Assembly: GCA_030627625.1 (NCBI GenBank)
Contig: DAOURR010000070.1
Location: forward strand, 1 to 10,521
Reading direction: 5' to 3'
Origin: UBA3103 sp002365855
GTDB taxonomy: Bacteria; Bacillota; Desulfotomaculia; Desulfotomaculales; Pelotomaculaceae
Length of the DNA stretch: 10,521 nt
How positions within the stretch are numbered: position 1 is the stretch's first letter; each line of letters begins with the position of its first letter. Positions 5,924-10,521 of the stretch are shown here, piece after piece. The notes under the pieces are model-generated. The model ran no database searches and had not been told where the DNA came from. It saw only the letters and a list, made by a program, of their open reading frames with translations. A program made the translations under genes and the position numbers.

Positions 5924-6385
5924 ATGATGATATTTAAAATTGAACTAAGCATACAACAGGCACAACCTGCTTTGTTCATTAGAACAAGAACATCAGCGGA
6001 GAATTTACCGAAAGTAATCGGCGAATCATTTGGGAAAGTCATCAAGTACCTGAACGAAATCGGGGAACAGCCGGCTGATGCTCCTTATACGGCCTATTAC
6101 AACCTGGATATGCAGGATTTAGACATAGAAATAGGCTTTCCTGTTGCAAATCTGCTGCCTGAAAAAGATGAGATTAAATCCGGTGAAATCCCCAAGGGCA
6201 AGTATTTATCATGTATGTACAAAGGCGCATACAGTCAGATGGATCAACCATACAATGAGATGATTCAATGGATAGAAGACGAAGGCCATGAACAAAAGGG
6301 CGTATACTATGAATACTACTTTAATTCACCACACGATGTTCCTGAGAGCGAGCTGTTGACAAAGATAGTTATGGCTTTAAAATAA
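5924..6385 (+). CDS. GyrI-like small-molecule-binding domain protein
   Basis: This protein of about 153 residues is made almost entirely of a GyrI-like (SbmC, AraC effector-binding-like) fold. Counted from ATG 5921, typical parts are DIEIGFPV (68-75), YKGAYSQMDQPYNEMIQWI (100-118), YYEYYFNSPHDVPESELLTK (129-148) and the conserved Glu at 131. Domains of this fold bind hydrophobic or cationic small molecules, and stand-alone members act as drug or gyrase-inhibitor binders or hydrolases. There is no helix-turn-helix, so it is not a regulator by itself. GGGAGG at 5913-5918 fits ATG 5924 or 5927 better than 5921, so the first residue is uncertain by one or two codons. It stands between the repeat-bounded haloperoxidase locus and a DNA-glycosylase-like gene 77 bases downstream on the same strand. 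Confidence 0.85.
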   Translation: MMIFKIELSIQQAQPALFIRTRTSAENLPKVIGESFGKVIKYLNEIGEQPADAPYTAYYNLDMQDLDIEIGFPVANLLPEKDEIKSGEIPKGKYLSCMYKGAYSQMDQPYNEMIQWIEDEGHEQKGVYYEYYFNSPHDVPESELLTKIVMALK

Positions 6386-6396
6386 GGGTGGCAAGT

Positions 6397-6426
6397 GAGG
6401 ACGGTCTTGCCTTACCGGTCGTCCTC
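6397..6426. promoter_or_regulatory. Inverted repeat ahead of Fpg/Nei-like gene
   Basis: GAGGACG (6397-6403) and CGTCCTC (6420-6426) form 7-base arms around 16 bases, and the inner part holds the palindrome ACCGGT (6414-6419). No T-run follows, so a terminator for the GyrI-like gene is doubtful. The dyad straddles a possible -35 box and could be an operator. Confidence 0.4.
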
Positions 6427-6436
6427 GTAATATAAA
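6407..6436 (+). promoter_or_regulatory. Possible promoter of Fpg/Nei-like gene
   Basis: TTGCCT (6407-6412, 4 of 6 -35 matches) is followed after 18 bases by TATAAA (6431-6436, 5 of 6 -10 matches). This ends about 26 bases before the chosen start codon. It overlaps the inverted repeat at 6397-6426. The gene may instead be read through from the GyrI-like gene. Confidence 0.3.
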
Positions 6437-6462
6437 ACTGATAAGAAGAGCTGGTGATAAGA

Positions 6463-7290
6463 ATGATAGAACTACCCGAAGCTCTGACTCTTGCGCGTCA
6501 AATTAACAGTGCAATTTGTGGGAAGAAAATTACAAATGTAGTTGCCGCACATTCTCCTCATAAATTTGCTTGGTATCATGGAGATCCGCAGAATTATCAT
6601 GACCTGCTTGGCGGAAAAACCATCGAGCGGGCAAACGGCTACGGCGGCATGGTTGAAATAATGGCGGGTACGGCTATATTGCTTATCGGAGACGGAGTCG
6701 GACTCCGTTATCATGCTCCAAATGAAAAACGACCTAAGAAACATCAGCTGTTAATGGAGTTTGATGACGGTTCTGCAATTAGTGCGACTGTTCAGATGTA
6801 CGGCGGACTGTGGTGCTTTCTTGCCGGCGAGTTTGATAATCAATATTATAAAGCTGCAAAAGAAAAACCGTCACCGTTTACTGACGATTTTAGTGAAGAG
6901 TATTTCAGCCAATTGATATCCCCACAGGATGTGCAGAAATTAAGCGCAAAAGCTTTTTTGGCTACCGAGCAGCGCATACCGGGGCTTGGCAACGGAGTAT
7001 TGCAGGACATATTGTGGCATGCTGGAATACATCCGAAACGCAAGATCAATACATTATCCGGTGAGAGCAAGGGACTGATGTTTCGTTCTATAAAAACGGT
7101 GCTAAAAGATATGACCGAACATGGCGGTAGAGATACCGAAAAAGACTTGTTTGGGCATAAAGGCGGCTATGAAACCAGGATGAGTAAAAACAAAGCCGGC
7201 TATCCATGCCCCGTCTGCGGTTGGTTTATCAAAAAGGAAAGCTATATGGGCGGCAGTATCTATTGTTGTGAAAAATGTCAGGTGGTTTAA
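6463..7290 (+). CDS. Fpg/Nei-family DNA glycosylase-like protein
   Basis: This 275-residue protein has the full formamidopyrimidine-DNA glycosylase/endonuclease VIII architecture. The N-terminus MIELPEA resembles MPELPEV of Fpg. A beta-rich N-domain follows, then a helix-two-turn-helix segment IPGLGNGVLQDILWHAGIHP at 172-191. The C-terminal zinc finger has C249, C252, C269 and C272 (CxxC-x16-CxxC). Family enzymes excise oxidised bases through an N-terminal proline nucleophile; here residue 2 is Ile, although Glu3 is kept. The zinc finger also lacks the usual DNA-contacting Arg, with a GGS stretch instead. Base excision by the standard mechanism is therefore doubtful, and DNA binding seems more secure than catalysis. 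I chose ATG 6463 over GTG 6454 because it gives the family-like N-terminus; GGTGAT upstream is only a modest ribosome binding site. It converges with the etfA-type gene across 29 bases. Confidence 0.85.
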   Translation: MIELPEALTLARQINSAICGKKITNVVAAHSPHKFAWYHGDPQNYHDLLGGKTIERANGYGGMVEIMAGTAILLIGDGVGLRYHAPNEKRPKKHQLLMEFDDGSAISATVQMYGGLWCFLAGEFDNQYYKAAKEKPSPFTDDFSEEYFSQLISPQDVQKLSAKAFLATEQRIPGLGNGVLQDILWHAGIHPKRKINTLSGESKGLMFRSIKTVLKDMTEHGGRDTEKDLFGHKGGYETRMSKNKAGYPCPVCGWFIKKESYMGGSIYCCEKCQVV

Positions 7291-7319
7291 ATATAAAATA
7301 GCATAAATATTGAGCTTGT

Positions 7320-8327
7320 TTACTTTCCTCTCTGTTCTCTGATCTTTTCCAGCAGTACAGGAAGGAATTTCTTAACGTCTGCAACCACCCCGTAATCCGA
7401 CACCTGGAAGACGGGCGCCTGTGGATCTTTGTTAATGTTGATGACCACCCCGCTGTCTTTCATCCCGACAACGTGGTGGGCGGAACCGGAGACGCCAAAC
7501 CCGATGTAAACCTGCGGCCGTATGGTTTTTCCGCTTGTTCCAATCATCGCGTGTTCACCTTTGGCCCACCCTTCATCAAGAGCAGGCCTGTTACAGCCAA
7601 CCGCGCCTTCCAATGCCTCTGCCATCTGCTCAAGATAACACCAGGCGTCCGCGCCCACTCCCCAACCACCGGCCACTACTGTTTCGGCTTCTTCCAGCGG
7701 TAGTCCTGACGGCTGCCCCTGAACAACGCGAACAGCTTTTAATGGTGATTTGTAACCTTCCAGTACAGCTACAGTTTCTTTGATCAGTTTACCGGTGCGG
7801 GTAGTGTCTCTGTCCGGTTTTTGAAACATGCCGGGTTTGACGCTGGCCATCTGTGGACGTGATTTAGGGCATAATATGTCACCGAGGACCATCCCGCCGA
7901 AAGCGGGGACCACTTGAACGAATTCTCCCCGGTTATTAATATGCAGGTCAACGCAGTGCGCCGCAAGCCCCGTTTCCAGCTTGGCCGCTACTGTCGCAGA
8001 AAGTTCGCTACCACAGTATGAGGCGCTGCATAGAACTATTTCAGGCTGGTGTTTGTTAATCAGAGCTTCGAGAACAAGAGCGTAAGTATCATTTTGATAA
8101 AGTTCCAGCCGCTGGTCGTCAATCAAAATAACCTGGTCCGCACCGCAGGCGATAAGTTCTTCAGACAAATGCCTAATTTCGCTTCCCATGAGCACAGCAG
8201 AGGTGTGTGAACCGCCTCCGAGCGCTGCAAGTTCCCGTGCTTTTCCCAAAAGTTCGAGGGAAACTTCAGCAAGTCTGCCCCCGGTTTGTTCTGCTATTAC
8301 CCAAACCGCACCGAGCTGTTTTCGCAA
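7320..8327 (-). CDS. etfA: Electron transfer flavoprotein alpha subunit
   Basis: This 335-residue subunit binds FAD and forms the EtfAB heterodimer, which carries electrons to or from acyl-CoA dehydrogenase. The C-terminal FAD domain shows VVAGGWGVG (217-225), GCNRPALDEGW (244-254), GTSGKTIRP (263-271), GFGVSGSAHHVVGM (276-289), ININKDPQAPVF (296-307) and SDYGVVADV (310-318). Trp223 stands where Arg is common in the GGRG loop. There is no N-terminal ferredoxin domain, unlike CarE-type subunits. The start is TTG at 8327, six bases after AGGGGGA on the minus strand, and lies 15 bases after the etfB stop. It is the last gene of the acyl-CoA dehydrogenase-etfB-etfA operon. The gap to the convergent gene is too short for an obvious terminator. 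Confidence 0.94.
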   Translation of the reverse strand: MRKQLGAVWVIAEQTGGRLAEVSLELLGKARELAALGGGSHTSAVLMGSEIRHLSEELIACGADQVILIDDQRLELYQNDTYALVLEALINKHQPEIVLCSASYCGSELSATVAAKLETGLAAHCVDLHINNRGEFVQVVPAFGGMVLGDILCPKSRPQMASVKPGMFQKPDRDTTRTGKLIKETVAVLEGYKSPLKAVRVVQGQPSGLPLEEAETVVAGGWGVGADAWCYLEQMAEALEGAVGCNRPALDEGWAKGEHAMIGTSGKTIRPQVYIGFGVSGSAHHVVGMKDSGVVININKDPQAPVFQVSDYGVVADVKKFLPVLLEKIREQRGK

Positions 8328-8342
8328 GCTTATTCCCCCTTC

Positions 8343-9137
8343 CTAGGCAAGCACGCCTGCAGTACGCAGGATTGCTACGATTTTTCCGGCAATATCCTCA
8401 GGTTCACCCGCAAGCATCTCAGCTTTCCGTCCGTGCCGGGGTAAATGCAGGTCGCCGGGCTGAGTTGGAGATCCGGCCAAACCGGTGTTTGCAGAGTCAA
8501 GCCCCAGATCGCTCAAACCCCAGGTTATAAACGGCTTATTCTGGGCCATGACAACTCCCATCAATGAAGTGTAGCGAGGGTTGTTTATCTCCCTCGCAAC
8601 ACCCACTACCATTGGAAGACTGCCCTCGTATTCAAGGTGCCCGTTCTCAATTTTAGTTTTCATTTTCAAGGTGGATATTTCCAGGTTCAGTTCAATAAGA
8701 CTGTTCAGGTGGGGAAACCTCATTAACTCTCCCAACTGGGAGGGGATATGGTTGGTACCGCTGTCGGCGCTTCCAGATCCGGTCAGGATCAGGTCAAACT
8801 CTCCAATCTTTTTCAAACCGGCCGCGAGGACCCTTGCCGTTGCAAGTGTATCAGACCCGATAAAGGCGCGATCACTTAGAAGGTAGGCTTCATCAGCTCC
8901 CATGGCAAGACCTCCTTTAAGTGTCTCCCTGGCGTCCGGCGGGGCCATGCTGACCAGTACAACTTTTCCGCTAAGCTGTTCCTTTAATTGAAGGGCAGCC
9001 TCAATGGCGTTTTTGTCAACCGGGTTTATTATCATCGGAATACCCTGGCGCTCTAACAGTTTTGTTTCAGAATTAATGGTTATCTTATCATAGTGTTTGG
9101 GGTCAGGAACCGGTTTAATACAGACAGCTATCTTCAT
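8343..9137 (-). CDS. etfB: Electron transfer flavoprotein beta subunit
   Basis: This 264-residue partner of EtfA has the usual start MKIAVCIKPVPDP and the INPVDKNAIEAALQLKE stretch (37-53) of EtfB/FixA proteins. The nucleotide loop at 116-137 (LILTGSGSADSGTNHIPS and following) corresponds to the region that binds AMP in ordinary Etf, or a second FAD and NADH in bifurcating Etf. Its sequence departs from the DGDTAQVGPQ-like form of many bifurcating Etfs, so bifurcation is uncertain. GGAGG lies six bases before the ATG. The gene lies 47 bases after the dehydrogenase and 15 bases before etfA on the same strand, which implies co-transcription and complex formation. Confidence 0.94.
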   Translation of the reverse strand: MKIAVCIKPVPDPKHYDKITINSETKLLERQGIPMIINPVDKNAIEAALQLKEQLSGKVVLVSMAPPDARETLKGGLAMGADEAYLLSDRAFIGSDTLATARVLAAGLKKIGEFDLILTGSGSADSGTNHIPSQLGELMRFPHLNSLIELNLEISTLKMKTKIENGHLEYEGSLPMVVGVAREINNPRYTSLMGVVMAQNKPFITWGLSDLGLDSANTGLAGSPTQPGDLHLPRHGRKAEMLAGEPEDIAGKIVAILRTAGVLA

Positions 9138-9184
9138 TACTTTCCTCCACTGTCAACATGGATAACTACCGTTTCTGCCGGAAA

Positions 9185-10324
9185 TTACTTTCTTAACTCT
9201 CCGCCCGCTATGATAATTTGCATAATATGTGACGTTCCACAGGCGGGAATGGTCGACACCGCATCCCTCAGGTAGCGGCTGACAGGGTAGTCCGTAATAA
9301 CTCCGTAAGCGCCCATAAGGTCTATAGTACGCTTTGCCGCGTTGACGGCTGCCTCAGCGGCAAAGAACTTGGCCATCGATATTTCGGAAGCACACGGTTT
9401 AACAGCGTCCTTCAGGCCAACAGCATTGTAGGTAAGAAGACGGCCGGCCTCGTACTCAGTGCGGTTTTGGGCAATGATGAACTGTATGTTTGTCAGCCTC
9501 GATAGGGGCTTCCCGTAAATAATCCGCTCCCTGGCGTATTTTACCGATTCTTCCAGGCATCCCCGCAGAATTCCCAGGGCAGCCGCAGCTGTCCCGCCCC
9601 GGCCCATCTCGCCTAAAGTGCCGAGAGCGATTTTAGCTCCTTCACCCGGCTTGCCAAGTAAATTGCCCGGCCCCAAACGAACGTTATCAAGAATGATTTC
9701 TCCGGTATAGGAACCTCTTAAGCCAGCCTTTTTTTCCTTGCGGCCCGGATTGTGGCCCGGAGCGTCGCCTTCAATTATGAAAGCTGAAATTTGAGGGCGG
9801 CCCTTATCGTCTTCTCCGGTGCGAGCCGTGAGCACGTTGACACCCATGCAATGTGAGTTGGTGATGAAACATTTGCGGCCGTTTAGAACCCAGTCTCTGT
9901 CAACCAGTTGGCCGGTTGATTTTTGTCCTGCAAAGTCCGAGCCTCCGCCCGGTTCGGTGACTGACAGGCCCCCGAAGGAACCAGAGCAGAGCATGGGCAG
10001 GTATTTCTGCTTTTGCTCATCGCTTCCCCAGGTCATGATTGCGTAAACACCCATGTAATGGGCAACCAGCCCCATGGCAAAACCTGCGGAATACCGGCCA
10101 GTCTCCTCAATGATAATAGCCATTTCAGTGTAACCCAGACCTGCTCCGCCGTATTCTGCAGGCACGAAAACACCATTGAATCCAAGCTGGGCCATTTTTT
10201 CGAACAGCTCAACAGGGCAGGTGTCTTCCTCGTCAATTTTCTGTGCTATAGGTGCTATTTCATTGTCAACGAACTCCCTTACTACTTTCCTCAGTAATTC
10301 CTGCTGTTCAGAAAGCTTTAACAT
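9185..10324 (-). CDS. Acyl-CoA dehydrogenase family flavoprotein
   Basis: This 379-residue FAD enzyme of the acyl-CoA dehydrogenase fold would interconvert an acyl-CoA and its enoyl-CoA, passing electrons through the EtfBA pair encoded just downstream. Visible signatures are PAEYGGAGLGYTE (55-67), SVTEPGGGSDF (121-131), WVLNGRKCFITN (145-156), GLRGSYTGEI (201-210) and the C-terminal YPVSRYLRDA (346-355). The normal catalytic Glu of the IYEGTSEI motif is replaced: the sequence reads IPACGTSHI, with Cys362 at the Glu position. The alternative Glu position used by isovaleryl-CoA dehydrogenase is Gly241. The substrate is thus open; unusual acyl groups or a reductase role are possible. The start is supported by GAGGAG nine or ten bases upstream. 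Gene order matches Bcd-EtfBA and Car/Acr-type reductase clusters. Confidence 0.93.
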   Translation of the reverse strand: MLKLSEQQELLRKVVREFVDNEIAPIAQKIDEEDTCPVELFEKMAQLGFNGVFVPAEYGGAGLGYTEMAIIIEETGRYSAGFAMGLVAHYMGVYAIMTWGSDEQKQKYLPMLCSGSFGGLSVTEPGGGSDFAGQKSTGQLVDRDWVLNGRKCFITNSHCMGVNVLTARTGEDDKGRPQISAFIIEGDAPGHNPGRKEKKAGLRGSYTGEIILDNVRLGPGNLLGKPGEGAKIALGTLGEMGRGGTAAAALGILRGCLEESVKYARERIIYGKPLSRLTNIQFIIAQNRTEYEAGRLLTYNAVGLKDAVKPCASEISMAKFFAAEAAVNAAKRTIDLMGAYGVITDYPVSRYLRDAVSTIPACGTSHIMQIIIAGGELRK

Positions 10325-10416
10325 TTTTATTCACTCCTCTCTTCTTTTATCTTTCCAAAGAATAAAGTCCGTATTTGGTACAATTTTATCTTAATACAAT
10401 CTTATCTAGTAGTCTG
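10325..10416. other. AT-rich gap between transposase end and dehydrogenase
   Basis: This gap should contain the promoter of the acyl-CoA dehydrogenase operon and, if the transposase belongs to an insertion sequence, that element's end. I see TTGTAT and TAAAAT-like hexamers on the minus strand but no pair with proper spacing. No clear inverted terminal repeat can be identified, because the other end of the element is outside the window. Confidence 0.35.
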
Positions 10417-10521
10417 TTAACTCTTAAACTGTGGATAAAGCCGCTTTAATTTGGTTCTTGCATCAGCGGTCGTAAATTGCCAGTCAACACCTTTTTGATT
10501 TCTATTTCTTGCGGTTTCCCA
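10417..10521 (-). CDS. IS630-like transposase, C-terminal end (partial)
   Basis: The minus strand enters the window in frame and encodes 34 residues before a TAA stop at 10417-10419. The motif VDWQFTTADARTKLKRLYP is characteristic of the extreme C-terminus of IS630/Tc1-like transposases. The rest of the gene lies beyond the right edge, so intactness cannot be judged. It reads in the same direction as the acyl-CoA dehydrogenase operon that begins about 90 bases further on, so read-through from the element is conceivable. Confidence 0.7.
   Translation of the reverse strand, partial: WETARNRNQKGVDWQFTTADARTKLKRLYPQFKS

Noticed and set aside
8207..8530. Plus-strand frame of 107 codons across the etfB-etfA junction
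   Set aside because: It overlaps two clear genes, is rich in Arg, Leu and Pro, and has no start signal.
1..10521. CRISPR array, tRNA or rRNA genes
   Set aside because: No regularly spaced repeats were seen, and no cloverleaf-like or ribosomal sequence was recognised by eye.

Overview
The window looks like chromosomal DNA from a low-to-mid GC Gram-positive anaerobe. I infer a Bacillota/Clostridia organism, perhaps Peptococcaceae-like (Pelotomaculum/Desulfotomaculum type). The reasons are strong GGAGG-type ribosome binding sites, GTG and TTG starts, an acyl-CoA dehydrogenase-EtfB-EtfA operon, and a TetR-controlled ABC exporter. The taxonomic call rests on gene content and style, not on a marker gene.

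Left part (1-3986, all on +): a stand-alone metallo-beta-lactamase-fold hydrolase is followed by a four-gene operon of a TetR-type regulator, an ABC ATPase and two six-helix ABC-2 type permeases. The genes overlap or nearly abut. The regulator's promoter is unusually readable: a TTGACC/TATAAT core is covered by a long palindrome. A second copy of the 16-bp dyad lies just downstream, 41 bp centre to centre. This suggests autorepression of an exporter that is induced by its own substrate.

Middle (3987-5826): a vanadium-dependent haloperoxidase of the algal-bromoperoxidase/bacterial type lies on the minus strand. Its reading frame is broken by a perfect 8-bp tandem duplication; losing one unit would restore a 532-residue protein. 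The gene is bracketed by two direct copies of a ~36-bp repeat, next to a large REP-like hairpin built from a GGGGTCAGGCTT motif. That motif recurs in other gaps of the window.

Right-centre (5827-7290, on +): a single-domain GyrI-like (AraC effector-binding-like) protein is followed by an Fpg/Nei-fold protein. The latter keeps the H2TH and zinc-finger elements but lacks the N-terminal proline nucleophile.

Right part (7320-10324, on -): an operon runs acyl-CoA dehydrogenase, EtfB, EtfA. Together these should oxidise or reduce an acyl-CoA and exchange electrons through the flavoprotein pair. The dehydrogenase has Cys where the family usually has its catalytic Glu, so its substrate or direction may be atypical. 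The right edge holds the C-terminal end of an IS630-like transposase on the minus strand. No tRNA, rRNA or CRISPR array was seen, and no gene-free stretch exceeds about 210 bases.
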